Positions 1 to 8,721 of a DNA stretch of 64,000 bases are shown piece after piece. A program made the translations under genes and the position numbers. The stretch comes from Actinophytocola sp963729115 (lineage in GTDB: Bacteria; Actinomycetota; Actinomycetes; Mycobacteriales; Pseudonocardiaceae): contig CAVSMR010000007.1 in NCBI GenBank assembly GCA_963729115.1, positions 183,615 through 247,614 of the forward strand. The letters are read 5' to 3'. The notes under the pieces were generated by a model. The model had not been told where the DNA came from and ran no database searches. It was given only the letters and a program-made list of their open reading frames with translations. Every line of letters starts with the position of its first letter. Positions within the stretch are counted from its first letter, which is position 1.

Positions 1-621
1 GCCCGGTACGCGGCCGACCTCGACCCACGCAGCCCGCACACGCACTACGCGCTGACCGAGATCGGCGACGAGACCCGGCACGCGATCATGTTCGGCAAGG
101 GGCTCGCCCGGCTCGGCCTGCCGGCGTACGGCCCGCCGAACATCGTGCGGTCGCTGTCGAAGGTGTTCGGTGCGGTCATCGGCGGGCCGGCGATGTTCGC
201 GTCGGTGCTCGTGGTCGAGGAGACGACCGACCGGCTGCAGCGGTCGATGCTGGACGACGACGACATCCAGCCGTTCATCCGGATGATCAACCGGATCCAC
301 GTGGTCGAGGAGGCCCGGCACGTGCGCTACGCGCGTGAGGAGCTGGTGCGAGGCATGGCGTCGTTGAGCCGGCCGATGCTCGAGCTGCACCGCTTCGTGA
401 CGGCCGTCGTGGCCTACACGGTCGTCGACGTCATGGTGCACCCCGCCGTGTACCGGGCGGTCGGCCTCGACCCGAAACAGGCGCGCGAGGTGGCGCGGGC
501 GAACCCGCACCACCACGAGACCCGGCGATGGATGGGCGAGAAGGTCGTCGAGTTCCTAGACGAGGTCGGCATGATCGGCGGCCCGTCGAAGCGCCTGTGG
601 CGAAAGGCGCACCTGATCTAA
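1..621 (+). CDS. AurF-family diiron oxygenase, 3' part
   Basis: The reading frame is open from base 1, so the N-terminus lies outside the window and 206 residues are visible. The fragment has two Glu/His clusters typical of non-haem diiron four-helix proteins: EIGDETRH near visible residues 20-27 and VVEEARHVRYAREEL further on, with a VVEETTDRL segment between them. This matches the AurF (p-aminobenzoate N-oxygenase-like, PF11583) family, whose members oxygenate amines or related small molecules in the cytoplasm. The substrate cannot be told from this piece. It ends with TAA 40 bases before rtcB and on the same strand. A general ferritin-like diiron protein is the main alternative. Confidence 0.75.
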   Translation, partial: ARYAADLDPRSPHTHYALTEIGDETRHAIMFGKGLARLGLPAYGPPNIVRSLSKVFGAVIGGPAMFASVLVVEETTDRLQRSMLDDDDIQPFIRMINRIHVVEEARHVRYAREELVRGMASLSRPMLELHRFVTAVVAYTVVDVMVHPAVYRAVGLDPKQAREVARANPHHHETRRWMGEKVVEFLDEVGMIGGPSKRLWRKAHLI

Positions 622-661
622 TCGAGTGCCGTCCGCGCCGGCGGCACCTAGCCTGGAGATC

Positions 662-1840
662 ATGGCTGCGACGACGATCCCCGGGCGGAACGTGGACATC
701 CGCCTGTGGACCCGCCCCGACTCGGTCGAGGCCGAGGCCATGCGGCAGCTCCACAACATCTCGGCGCTGCCGTGGACGTTCAAGCACGTGGCGGTGATGC
801 CGGACGTGCACTACGGCAAGGGCGCCACGGTCGGCTCGGTCATCGCCATGCGCGACGCGGTCTCGCCCGCCGCCGTCGGGGTGGACATCGGCTGCGGCAT
901 GACCGCCGTCCGTACCTCGCTGCGTGCCGTGGACCTGCCGGACGACCTGAGCCGCCTGCGGTCCGATGTGGAGCGTGCGGTGCCGGTGGGGTTCACCCAG
1001 CACAAGGCCACGGCGTTCACCGACCGCGACGCGAGGGACTGGGCCCCGTTCTGGCGCCGCTTCGAGGACCTGACCCCGGCGGTGAAGGCGAACGCGGCGA
1101 AGGCGCTGCACCAGATGGGCACCCTCGGCGGCGGCAACCACTTCATCGAGATCTGCCTGGACACCGAGGGCCGGGTCTGGGTGATGCTGCACTCGGGTTC
1201 GCGTGGCATCGGGAACCTGCTCGCACAGCACCACATCGGGGTCGCGCACGGGCTGGCGCACAACCAGTCGCTGCCGGACCCGGACCTGGCGGTGTTCCTG
1301 GCGCACACGCCGCAGATGGCCGCGTACCGGCACGACCTGTACTGGGCGCAGGACTACGCCCGTCGCAACAGGACGGTCATGCTGCGCCTGGTGTGCGACG
1401 TGCTGCGCCGGCGGTTCCCGCAGGCGGCGTTCGAGGAGCCGATCAGCGCTCACCACAACTACGTCGCCGAGGAGACCCACTTCGGCGAGGAGGTGCTGGT
1501 GACCCGCAAGGGCGCGATCCGTGCGGGCCGCGGTGAGCTGGGCATCATCCCGGGTTCGATGGGCACCGGTTCGTACATCGTGCGCGGCCTGGGCAACGCG
1601 GACTCGTTCGAGTCCGCCTCGCACGGCGCGGGCCGGCGGATGTCGCGCAACAAGGCCCGCAAGCGCTTCACGGAGGCGGACCTGGCGGAACAGACCGCGG
1701 GCGTGGAGTGCCGCAAGGACGCCGGCGTGGTGGACGAGATCCCGGGCGCGTACAAGGACATCGACGAGGTCATCCGGAACCAGGACGACCTCGTGGAGGT
1801 AGTCACCAAGCTGAAGCAAGTGGTCTGCGTCAAGGGTTAG
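662..1840 (+). CDS. rtcB: RNA-splicing ligase RtcB
   Basis: RtcB joins RNA 2',3'-cyclic phosphate or 3'-phosphate ends to 5'-OH ends using GTP and Mn2+, in RNA repair. The 392-residue product carries the family hallmarks in order: GVDIGCGM (metal-binding Asp and Cys), GGGNHFIE, HSGSRGIG, GIIPGSMGTGSYIV and SHGAGRRMSR, where the His is the residue that is guanylylated. ATG 662 is chosen over an in-frame GTG at 626 because CTGGAG lies a few bases upstream and the length suits the family. No RNA 3'-phosphate cyclase or archease gene is beside it. It stands alone between the AurF-type gene and a decayed transposon patch. Confidence 0.95.
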   Translation: MAATTIPGRNVDIRLWTRPDSVEAEAMRQLHNISALPWTFKHVAVMPDVHYGKGATVGSVIAMRDAVSPAAVGVDIGCGMTAVRTSLRAVDLPDDLSRLRSDVERAVPVGFTQHKATAFTDRDARDWAPFWRRFEDLTPAVKANAAKALHQMGTLGGGNHFIEICLDTEGRVWVMLHSGSRGIGNLLAQHHIGVAHGLAHNQSLPDPDLAVFLAHTPQMAAYRHDLYWAQDYARRNRTVMLRLVCDVLRRRFPQAAFEEPISAHHNYVAEETHFGEEVLVTRKGAIRAGRGELGIIPGSMGTGSYIVRGLGNADSFESASHGAGRRMSRNKARKRFTEADLAEQTAGVECRKDAGVVDEIPGAYKDIDEVIRNQDDLVEVVTKLKQVVCVKG

Positions 1841-1889
1841 CTCGAAGGATCGTCGCCACGACTCTGGTCAACGTGCTGGCGTGATCACC

Positions 1890-2260
1890 GTCGCAAGGCG
1901 CCGGGCTGGCGTTGCCCGGCTCGGGTACTCGCATGGGGTTGAGTCGCGCCGCGACTGCGGCCAGGTGCTCGGCGGTATGGACAGCGAGGTCGGTTGCGTT
2001 CGTAGGCGGATCGGTTCCGTGGTGGCGCGGCCAGCGGCGACAGGGCCATGGCGGCGCAGGACCTGGTGCGCGGTCGAGGCGGCGACCGGGGCCCGGGCGG
2101 CGTTGCGCGGCGGCCCGATCTTGTGTGCCCGCTGCAGTCGCGCGATCCGCTCCTCGACCGCGGCCGGGCCTGTGGCGCGGACGGCTCGAGCGATCGACCG
2201 TCCCCGCCACACCTGCGGACCGGTAGCGGCCAACCTTCGGCCACGACGCACCGCACCGAG
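1890..2260 (-). pseudogene. IS481-like transposase fragment, frameshifted
   Basis: On the minus strand one frame reads GVAGTVDRSSRPRHRP, and a second frame continues with VEERIARLQRAHKIGPP and then ASTAHQVLRRHGP. This is the order found in the N-terminal helix-turn-helix half of IS481-family transposases (GEAGL-DRSSRP, then a second helix-turn-helix ending in L-RHG). The two parts are out of frame with each other and the catalytic DDE domain is missing, so this is a dead remnant. Boundaries are approximate. Family assignment is by motif recall only. Confidence 0.55.
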
Positions 2261-2305
2261 CGAGGCCGGGTATGCCGGCTACGGCTGCGGCTACGGCGCA
2301 AGCCA

Positions 2306-2604
2306 CTCGATCACCGCGAAGCCCGCGAAGGCTCGGTGCCGCAACGGGTTCGCCGCGAGAGAGCCAGTGCTTGTGGGCCTGCGCTTGCACCTGATTGGCA
2401 CACCCGGCCACGACGCACGGCGCCGAGGAAAGTCGGGCTGTGGCGCAACAGTGAGCGCCGGGACATCGCGGCGGCGATCCGCTCGCGGGACGTGCTGACA
2501 CTCGATCACTGCGAGGCTCGCAAAGGCCCGCTGCTGCAACGGTTCGTCGCGAGCGAGCCGGTGCTTCTGGGCCTGCGCTTTGCACCTGATCGGCACGCCG
2601 GCCG
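2306..2604. repeat. two imperfect 104-base direct repeats
   Basis: Bases 2306-2409 and 2501-2604 are clearly related over about 104 bases with scattered substitutions and a few single-base indels. Both begin CTCGATCAC and both include GTGCTT-TGGGCCTGCGCTT followed by CACCTGAT-GGCAC. Starts are 195 bases apart. Neither copy has a coding frame that stays open in both. They may be the ends of successive insertions or a local duplication inside transposon debris. Confidence 0.7.
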
Positions 2605-2645
2605 GGCTGCTCCAGCTCCTGCTCGAACCTGTCCGACAACTCATC

Positions 2646-2790
2646 TAATCGGTCAACCAGACCCTCAAGAGCCAACTCGACCTCGACCGCCAGGGCGCCG
2701 CACCATCGACGGCGTCACCGCCCGCATCGCTCAACGCATCCTCGCCCTGACCGCCGCGATCTGGCACCACCGCCCCACCGGCCAACCACG
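2646..2790 (+). pseudogene. C-terminal scrap of an IS982-like transposase
   Basis: From base 2652 the frame reads VNQTLKSQLDLDRQG. After a shift near 2698 another frame reads RTIDGVTARIAQRILALTAA followed by IWHHRPTGQP. In intact actinomycete transposases of this type the two parts are continuous near the C-terminus (V-TLK-QLDLE, then RVAQR-LALTAAIWHN). The missing upstream catalytic part and the frameshift make this non-functional. The IS982-like label is from memory of similar Streptomyces transposases. Confidence 0.5.
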
Positions 2791-2848
2791 TAGCACCGCC
2801 CGGCCGGGTGAGCGGTTGATGCTCACCCGGCCGGACGTTGTCGCGTGG

Positions 2849-5353
2849 TTAGCGCTTCCAGAAGGTGCGGCGGGTTCGTTGGGCTTGGGCCTGGGAAGTG
2901 GTCATCGTTGCCAGGGTGGTTGTTGCGTGGGTCCAGCGGCGGTCCACCTCCGTGGGGTCGGCTGTGGGGACGGCCAGCTGCGCGGCGAGTTGGGTCAGGG
3001 TCAGGCGCTGGTTCTGGGGTTCGCCCCTCGACTCCCACTGGGTCAGGTGGAGGCGGATGCGTTCGGCCAGGGCGCTGAGTAGGCCCGAGCGCGTCCAGAC
3101 GTCCGCTGTGGCCGACGAGTGCAGGCGCTGGAGCTCCTCCGTCACGAACGTGGCCAGCGTCGCCGGTGGGGGTGCCACCGGAGGCGTGATCGCGTCCGGG
3201 ACGCGCTTCTTGCGCTCTGACGGCGGCCGGGCCATCTCGTCGAGGGCGTAGGCCTCGCTGTCGAGGAGATCCGGCGACGGGGCCGGCTTGGCCAGCGGGG
3301 GCTGCGGCGGCATGGGAGCGCCACCGCCCAGTGGGCTGTCGCCGGCGAAGCCCTGCACGCGGGACTCCGCCTGGGCGAAGCCGCCGCCGGGTGCGGCACC
3401 GAACGCCTGCCTGTTCTGCGCGATCACCGGTGCGCCGGCGGGGATGGCGCCCGCCGGCTGGGCCGCCGGAGGCTCCCAGCCGCTCGGCAGGTCGACCGGT
3501 TGCGTCACCTTGTGGACCTCGCCGCCCTCGTTGACCACCCGCTGGTCGACCGCCACGAACGCCGTGAAGCGCGACAGCACGCCGTACCGCAGCGAGGTGG
3601 CGACGATCTGCTTCTCGAGGCCGGCGCGATCGCCGGTGCCGACCACGTACCGGTCCTCGAGGTCGCGGATCCGAGCCCGGGACCACAACGCCGCCAGGCT
3701 CGGGTTCTCGCTCCGCGTCGCGGCGACCGTGGTCTGCCAGTCGCCGTCGCCGTCGCCACTGCCGGCGCTGTCGCCGGTGACCGTGACCGCGCCCTCGGCG
3801 GTACCGGTGAAGCGGCCGGTGATCACCACGGGCGCGCCCGTGAAGAGGTCGGGCAGGGGCGTCGGCGTCGTCGTGTCCGCGTCGACCGACAGGCCGGCCG
3901 GCGTCACCTTCAGACCCGTGACCACGGGCGAGCCGATGCGGCGATGGATGTGCTGCATCGCCTCGTCCAGCCGGTCCTCTGACTCCACGAGCTCACACCT
4001 GCCCGTCGAGCCGGCCAGCCGCTGCAGGAAAGCCTCGTTGACGGCCCGGTCGATGCCGACCGTGTGGACGCGGACATCCGCGAGACCGGGCGCCAGCTGG
4101 CGCAGGATCTCGTCCTCGTTGCCGATCTGGCCGTCGGTCACCAGGACCACCACGCGGTCGCGGTCGGATGCCTCACCCAGCAGGCCGGCCGCCTGGCGCA
4201 GCGGCACCATCATCTCCGTCCCGCCGCGAGCGTCCAAGCCGGACAGGAACTCGACGGCCCGGAACCTGTTGCGGTCGTTGGCCGCCACGAGCCCGGCCGG
4301 TAGCGACGACGGCGTGTCGACCTGGTGGTCGAACGCCAGCACCGCGAACCGGTCGGCGCCACCGAGCGTGTCGACGATCCGGCCGGCCGCCCGCCGCGCG
4401 GCGACCATCTTCCAGCCGCCCATCGAGCCCGACCGGTCGAGCACCAGCACGACGTCCCGGCCGCGGGCCGGCGTCTCGAGCGCGGGCGGCAGCACGGTCA
4501 GCGCGAACGTGCCGCCCTCGTCGTCGGGCAGCACCGACAGCGAGGTGCTGATCGCCTCGCTGCCGTATCGCAGGCGCAGCAGGAAGTCCCGGTCCGCCCG
4601 CTCGCCCGGGTTCAGCCGGACCCGCAGCCCCGTCGGCGCGTCCTCGGTCGCCGTGGCGTGCAGGCTCGACGAGATCCCGTTGAGCGGCAGCGTGCCCGGG
4701 TCGATGTCGACCGCGACCGACAGCTGGACCGGGTTGGGGAACCCGGGCAGCAGCACCGGCGGGCTGATCCGCGACGCGTCCGGCACCTGGTCGGTGTCCG
4801 GCGCGACGCCGTCGCCGACCTGGCCGTCGGCCAGCGGCGCGCCCGGAACGTAGCGCGGCGCGACCACCAGCGGGAACCGGAACGTCGCCTCACCGTCCTC
4901 ATAGGACAGCGCGCCGGCCAGCGTCAGGTGCACGCTGACGTTCTCGCCCGGCATGATGTTGCCCACCCGCATGGTGAACACGCCGGGCCGCTCCTCCTCG
5001 GCGATCGACGCGCGCTTGCCGGAGCTGATCGCCTGGTCGTAGTCCGCGCGCGCCTCCCCGCGCTCCTTGAGCAGGCCCTCGACCACGCGGCCGTCGGCCT
5101 CCATGCGCAGCGCGGTGACCGCGGCGCGCGGTGGCAGCGGGAAGATGTACGTGGCCTCCAGCGGTTCGTCGTAGGGGTTCTGGAAGCCCTGGGTGACCTG
5201 GATGCTCGACGCGAGACCGGTGATCGCGGCCTGGACGTCGATCGACTCCAGCGGCAGGTTGCCCCGCTTCGTGCTCAGGCAGCCGACCCCGTCGTCCTCG
5301 GTGGGCCGGCTCGGCGCCCCGGGCGCCTCCATGACGTCGACGTTGATGCTCAT
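2849..5353 (-). CDS. VIT domain and von Willebrand A domain protein
   Basis: The 834-residue product has an inter-alpha-trypsin-inhibitor VIT domain (about residues 30-165, with NPYDEPLEATYIFPLP and GVFTMRVGNIMPGENV). A von Willebrand factor A domain follows whose MIDAS begins at DRSGS (Asp306, Ser308, Ser310), so it probably binds a divalent metal and a protein partner. The C-terminal third is Pro/Ala-rich and low in complexity, ending in a Thr/Arg-rich tail. No signal peptide is visible, so it is probably cytoplasmic or peripheral. Its ATG overlaps the stop of the upstream MerR-type gene (ATGA), so the two are translationally coupled and presumably controlled by the palindrome at 5971-6020. 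The function of bacterial VIT-vWA proteins is poorly defined. Confidence 0.85.
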   Translation of the reverse strand: MSINVDVMEAPGAPSRPTEDDGVGCLSTKRGNLPLESIDVQAAITGLASSIQVTQGFQNPYDEPLEATYIFPLPPRAAVTALRMEADGRVVEGLLKERGEARADYDQAISSGKRASIAEEERPGVFTMRVGNIMPGENVSVHLTLAGALSYEDGEATFRFPLVVAPRYVPGAPLADGQVGDGVAPDTDQVPDASRISPPVLLPGFPNPVQLSVAVDIDPGTLPLNGISSSLHATATEDAPTGLRVRLNPGERADRDFLLRLRYGSEAISTSLSVLPDDEGGTFALTVLPPALETPARGRDVVLVLDRSGSMGGWKMVAARRAAGRIVDTLGGADRFAVLAFDHQVDTPSSLPAGLVAANDRNRFRAVEFLSGLDARGGTEMMVPLRQAAGLLGEASDRDRVVVLVTDGQIGNEDEILRQLAPGLADVRVHTVGIDRAVNEAFLQRLAGSTGRCELVESEDRLDEAMQHIHRRIGSPVVTGLKVTPAGLSVDADTTTPTPLPDLFTGAPVVITGRFTGTAEGAVTVTGDSAGSGDGDGDWQTTVAATRSENPSLAALWSRARIRDLEDRYVVGTGDRAGLEKQIVATSLRYGVLSRFTAFVAVDQRVVNEGGEVHKVTQPVDLPSGWEPPAAQPAGAIPAGAPVIAQNRQAFGAAPGGGFAQAESRVQGFAGDSPLGGGAPMPPQPPLAKPAPSPDLLDSEAYALDEMARPPSERKKRVPDAITPPVAPPPATLATFVTEELQRLHSSATADVWTRSGLLSALAERIRLHLTQWESRGEPQNQRLTLTQLAAQLAVPTADPTEVDRRWTHATTTLATMTTSQAQAQRTRRTFWKR

Positions 5354-5973
5354 CGGATTTCCTCTCCTCGGGTCGGCGCCAGGCCCATCCGGCCGAGCAG
5401 CTCCAGCAGCGGTGCGGCGGCGGACTCGATGGCGGCGAGCTCATCGGCGTCGGGCGCCCGGGTGGCCGCGTCCAGCACGACGGTGACACTGTCACCGAGA
5501 CGGATGCCGTGTACGACCTTCGTGACAGTGTCCGGCGCGGGTTCGCTGACACTGTCGGCAACGATGTCCGGCGCGGCCGTCGGCCGGCCGTGCGCGGTCG
5601 TCCTCCAGAAGTCCCTGCTCAACGAGACCGGTGCCTGGTGCCAGTTGACGTCGACCGGGGGCAGCCCGGCCAGGTCGGCAAGCCGGCGGTCGGTGGCCCC
5701 GACCAGCAACTCCTGGATCTCCGCGAGCGTGCGGCCCGCAGACTGCAGCTTCTTCACGGCGGCGAGTTGCAGCAGGTGGCGGCGCCCGTACAGGGCGGTG
5801 CGGCCGCGCGTCGCCGCCGGCCGGTCGACCAGGCCGATCGTGGTGTACCAGCGGATCGTGCGCCCGTTGGGCAGCTCCCGCACCCGGCCGTTGCTCTGGC
5901 CTTCGTAGTTGTGCGCCAGCAGCGCCGCAACCTGTTCCGGGAGCTGCTCGATGGTCCACAGCTCGTCGCTCAT
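5350..5973 (-). CDS. MerR-family transcriptional regulator
   Basis: The 207-residue product has a MerR winged helix-turn-helix near residues 30-95: RTIRWYTTIGLVDRP, then YGRRHLLQLAAVKKLQSAGR and TLAEIQELL. The first helix is unusual because about 25 residues precede the recognisable MerR start. The C-terminal half (100-207) has no cysteine cluster or familiar ligand domain. The start codon lies inside the right edge of a perfect 50-base palindrome, which strongly suggests autoregulation. It overlaps the VIT/vWA gene by four bases, making that protein its likely co-regulated target. Confidence 0.85.
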   Translation of the reverse strand: MSDELWTIEQLPEQVAALLAHNYEGQSNGRVRELPNGRTIRWYTTIGLVDRPAATRGRTALYGRRHLLQLAAVKKLQSAGRTLAEIQELLVGATDRRLADLAGLPPVDVNWHQAPVSLSRDFWRTTAHGRPTAAPDIVADSVSEPAPDTVTKVVHGIRLGDSVTVVLDAATRAPDADELAAIESAAAPLLELLGRMGLAPTRGEEIR

Positions 5974-6020
5974 ACTGCAATATTGACAGTGTTCGGTGAC
6001 ACTGTCAATATTGCAGTATG
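5971..6020. promoter_or_regulatory. 50-bp perfect palindrome, likely MerR operator and leaderless promoter
   Basis: Two perfectly complementary 22-base arms (5971-5992 and 5999-6020) flank the six bases TCGGTG. Read toward the MerR gene, the palindrome contains TTGACA (minus strand, 6008-6003). After 17 bases comes CAATAT, which ends six bases before the MerR start codon. The message would begin at or next to the ATG, so it is probably leaderless. By symmetry the same elements also face the metallopeptidase side. A dyad of this length could hold MerR dimers on both faces. Confidence 0.8.
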
Positions 6021-6024
6021 AAAC

Positions 6025-6369
6025 CTAGCCCCAGCCCAGTTCGTGCAGCCGCTCGTCGTCGATGCCGAAGTGGTGCGCGATCTCGTGTACGACGGTCACC
6101 GCGACCTCTTCCACCACATCGTCCTCGTCGTGGCAGATGTCGAGGATCGCCTCGCGGTAGATCGTGATGCGGTCCGGGAGCACGCCGCCGTACTGAGAGG
6201 TGCGCTCGGTCAGCGCCACGCCGTGGTAGAGGCCAAGGAGGCCGGGCTGCTCGGGGTCGCGCTCCTCGACCAGGATCACGACGTTCTCCATCGCCGCGGC
6301 GAACTCGCCGGGGATCAGGTCGAGTGCGTCGCCGACCAGTTCCTCGAAGCGCCGGCGACCCATCTCCAC
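6025..6369 (-). CDS. zincin-like metallopeptidase (Rv3836-like)
   Basis: This small protein of about 114 residues belongs to the zincin-like family PF06262. The C-terminal motif VVHEIAHHFGIDDERLHEL holds the HExxH zinc site with a third ligand downstream. The N-terminal part (RRRFEELVGDALDLIP) matches the usual family start. GTG 6369 is preferred, with ATG 6363 two codons on as alternative; longer starts would run into the upstream gene, whose stop is at 6380. Family members are cytoplasmic with unknown substrate. The order serS, septum-formation protein, metallopeptidase is that of M. tuberculosis Rv3834c-Rv3836. The stop lies just left of the MerR palindrome. Confidence 0.85.
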   Translation of the reverse strand: MEMGRRRFEELVGDALDLIPGEFAAAMENVVILVEERDPEQPGLLGLYHGVALTERTSQYGGVLPDRITIYREAILDICHDEDDVVEEVAVTVVHEIAHHFGIDDERLHELGWG

Positions 6370-6379
6370 GGCCAAACGG

Positions 6380-7306
6380 TCACCCGCCGGACTTCGGGGG
6401 CGCCGACGTCGGTTTCGAGGAGGACGCGCCACCCGCGGGCTCCGCCTTCACGCTGCCGCGGACCGCACGCAGTGCGCCGGTCGGCTCGCGAGCGCCGACC
6501 TTGCAGTTCACCAGGTACGACCCGGCCGCCCAGCTCTCCTTCTTGAGGGTGTCCGGGTACAGCGAGAGCTGCAGCTTCTTGAGGTCGGCGCTGCCGGTGT
6601 ACTGCTTGGCCACCGGCGGGCACAGGTCGACCAGCTTGTTCAGCTGCGTGGCCTCGGCGGGGTAGGACTTCGGGTCGAAAGTCTTGCTGAGATCGACGAT
6701 GCCGACGACCTCGTAGGCATGCGCGCCGGTGCAGTCGACGGGGTCGCCGACCTGGCCCTTCACGAGAGCGAAGCAGGTGCCGGGCTCGTGCACGTTCGAC
6801 TGGTCCTCGTCGGCCGCGGCTCCGGTCGTGGAGAGCAGGCGCTTCCCGGACGGGGACACCCGCTGCAGGCCGCACCGCAGCTTGCGGTCGCCGTCGCGCC
6901 ACTGGTCGGCGGTGGGCTTGAGCGCGCCGACCGTGTACCTGCCGAACGGGTCCAGCGGCCGGCCGAGGTACTGCTCGCCGACCTTCGTGCACCGGTCGGT
7001 GACGATCTGCTGCCAGTCGTTCTCGGGTGGCGGCGGTGAGCCCGCGGTGTAGTCGCCGCCGATCTCGACGTTCGAGGCGACCTCGAAGGTGTGCGGCTGC
7101 TTGCACGGCACCCGCCGCATGTTCTGTGGTGCGTCGTGCGGCCAGTCGAGGCACGTCCCGCTCGGCGAGTCGAACGCCTTCGCCGCCTCGTCGGCGGCGG
7201 TGTCCGCCGAGCCGCTGACCGACACGGGCCAGGAGAACAGCACGCTCATGCTCAATACGGCGAGCGCCCCCAAGAAGGCGCCTGCCATCACCAACCGTGT
7301 CCGCAT
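6380..7306 (-). CDS. septum-formation-family membrane-anchored protein (Rv3835-like)
   Basis: The product is about 308 residues. An N-terminal hydrophobic segment (residues 6-28, LVMAGAFLGALAVLSMSVLF) is followed by a secreted region with several Cys residues and two related halves, each with a GTC and then a PC or VDC motif (SGTCLDWP, PGTCFALV). This is the arrangement of the Septum_form family (PF13845). It is anchored in the membrane facing outward, and the role in septation is inferred from family naming only. ATG 7306 is chosen because GAGGGAG lies five bases upstream; in-frame ATGs at 7327, 7357 and 7369 lack such a site. It is divergent from serS, as in M. tuberculosis. Confidence 0.8.
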   Translation of the reverse strand: MRTRLVMAGAFLGALAVLSMSVLFSWPVSVSGSADTAADEAAKAFDSPSGTCLDWPHDAPQNMRRVPCKQPHTFEVASNVEIGGDYTAGSPPPPENDWQQIVTDRCTKVGEQYLGRPLDPFGRYTVGALKPTADQWRDGDRKLRCGLQRVSPSGKRLLSTTGAAADEDQSNVHEPGTCFALVKGQVGDPVDCTGAHAYEVVGIVDLSKTFDPKSYPAEATQLNKLVDLCPPVAKQYTGSADLKKLQLSLYPDTLKKESWAAGSYLVNCKVGAREPTGALRAVRGSVKAEPAGGASSSKPTSAPPKSGG

Positions 7307-7408
7307 GGTGCTCCCTCGGGAGCCCATCCACCCGACTCGTCCAGACCTGGTGTTCATGTCGGGGTCCATGATGCCAGCGTCCGCGCCCGGCGTTGTTGTG
7401 GAATCGCC

Positions 7409-7439
7409 TTGATACCTGGACCGGTAAGCCGGATACGCT
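7409..7439 (+). promoter_or_regulatory. possible serS promoter
   Basis: TTGATA at 7409-7414 and TACGCT (fits TANNNT) at 7434-7439 lie just upstream of the GTG at 7446, with a longish 19-base spacer. GATACG at 7432 would give 17. Transcription would start at or beside the start codon, implying a leaderless serS message. Confidence 0.35.
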
Positions 7440-7445
7440 CACGCT

Positions 7446-8705
7446 GTGATCGACTTGAAGACGCTGCGTGATGATCCGGAAGCGGTGCGCACATCCCAGC
7501 GCACCCGTGGCGAGGACGAGGCGGTCGTCGACGCGCTCCGCTCCGCCGACGAGCACCGCCGCGCGACCGTCGCCCTGGCCGACAACCTGCGCGCGGAGCA
7601 GAAGCAGCTCGGCAAGCAGGTCGGCCGATCCCGTGGCGAGGAACGGGACGCCCTGCTCGCGCGCGGCAAGGCGCTCGCCGGGCAGGTGCGGGCGGCCGAG
7701 GCCGAGCAGGCGAAGGCCGAGGAGGCGCTCGCCGCGCTGCACGCCCAGGTCCCGAACGTCGTGCACCCGGACGTGCCGGCCGGCGGCGAGGACGACTACG
7801 TGGTGCTCCGGGAGGTGGGCAAGCCGAGGGAGTTCGACTTCTCGCCGGCCGACCACCTCGACCTCGGCACCAAGATCGGCGCGCTCGACACCGAGCGGGG
7901 CGCGAAGGTCGCCGGCTCGCGGTTCTACTTCCTCACCGGCGTCGGCGCCCAGCTCCAGCTCGCCCTGCTGAACCTCGCCGCCGCCCAGGCGACCGCGCGC
8001 GGGTACACGCTGATGATCCCGCCGGTCCTGGTCCGCCCGGAGGTCATGGCCGGCACGGGCTTCCTCGGCGCGCACGCGAGCGAGGTGTACCACCTCGAGG
8101 AGGACGACCTGTACCTCGTCGGCACGTCCGAGGTGCCGCTCGCCGGCTACCACGCCGACGAGATCCTCGACCTGTCCGAAGGCTCGCGCCGCTACGCGGG
8201 CTGGTCGTCGTGCTTCCGCCGCGAGGCCGGCTCGTACGGCAAGGACACCCGCGGCATCATCCGCGTCCACCAGTTCGACAAGGTCGAGATGTTCGTCTTC
8301 TGCAAGCCCGAGGACGCCGCGGACGAGCACGCGAAGCTGCTGGCCATGGAGGAGGAGATGCTCACCAAGATCGAGGTGCCCTACCGCGTGATCGACGTGG
8401 CCGGCGGCGACCTCGGCAGCAGCGCGGCCCGCAAGTTCGACTGCGAGGCGTGGGTGCCGACGCAGGGCCGCTACCGCGAGCTGACCTCGACCTCCAACTG
8501 CACGACGTACCAGGCCCGCCGCCTGGCGATCCGGTACCGCGACGAGAACAACCGCCCACAGGTCGCCGCGACGCTCAACGGCACGCTCGCGACCACCCGC
8601 TGGATCGTCGCGATCCTCGAGAACCACCAGCAGCCCGACGGTTCGGTCCGGGTGCCCGAGGCGCTGCGGCCGTTCCTGGGCCGCGACGTGCTCCCGGTCG
8701 CCTGA
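7446..8705 (+). CDS. serS: seryl-tRNA synthetase
   Basis: SerS charges tRNA-Ser with serine using ATP. The 419-residue protein has the N-terminal coiled-coil arm that grips the long variable arm of tRNA-Ser (about residues 30-105, rich in Ala/Glu/Arg heptads). The class II catalytic core follows, with motif 2 at FRREAGSYGKDTRGIIRVHQ and motif 3 at TSNCTTYQARRLAIRYRD. It starts with GTG at 7446 (MIDLKTLRDDPEAVR, the usual SerS opening). The gene order with Rv3835- and Rv3836-like neighbours supports the assignment. A tRNA-Ser(GCU) gene is found at 58348 in the same window. Confidence 0.97.
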   Translation: MIDLKTLRDDPEAVRTSQRTRGEDEAVVDALRSADEHRRATVALADNLRAEQKQLGKQVGRSRGEERDALLARGKALAGQVRAAEAEQAKAEEALAALHAQVPNVVHPDVPAGGEDDYVVLREVGKPREFDFSPADHLDLGTKIGALDTERGAKVAGSRFYFLTGVGAQLQLALLNLAAAQATARGYTLMIPPVLVRPEVMAGTGFLGAHASEVYHLEEDDLYLVGTSEVPLAGYHADEILDLSEGSRRYAGWSSCFRREAGSYGKDTRGIIRVHQFDKVEMFVFCKPEDAADEHAKLLAMEEEMLTKIEVPYRVIDVAGGDLGSSAARKFDCEAWVPTQGRYRELTSTSNCTTYQARRLAIRYRDENNRPQVAATLNGTLATTRWIVAILENHQQPDGSVRVPEALRPFLGRDVLPVA

Positions 8706-8721
8706 GCCAAGCGGCGGGGTT

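Larger units (their letters stand above)
1841..2848. other. kilobase of decayed mobile DNA without an intact gene
   Basis: No reading frame here has the look of a working gene; the long frames on both strands are low-complexity Arg/Pro/Ala shadows. Fragments of two transposase families and a pair of 104-base direct repeats (listed separately) show that it is a graveyard of insertion sequences between rtcB and the convergent VIT/vWA gene. Confidence 0.7.

Noticed and set aside
4325..5908. Plus-strand 527-residue frame opposite the VIT/vWA gene
   Set aside because: Arg/Gln/Asp-rich antisense reading; the minus-strand product has VIT and MIDAS motifs.
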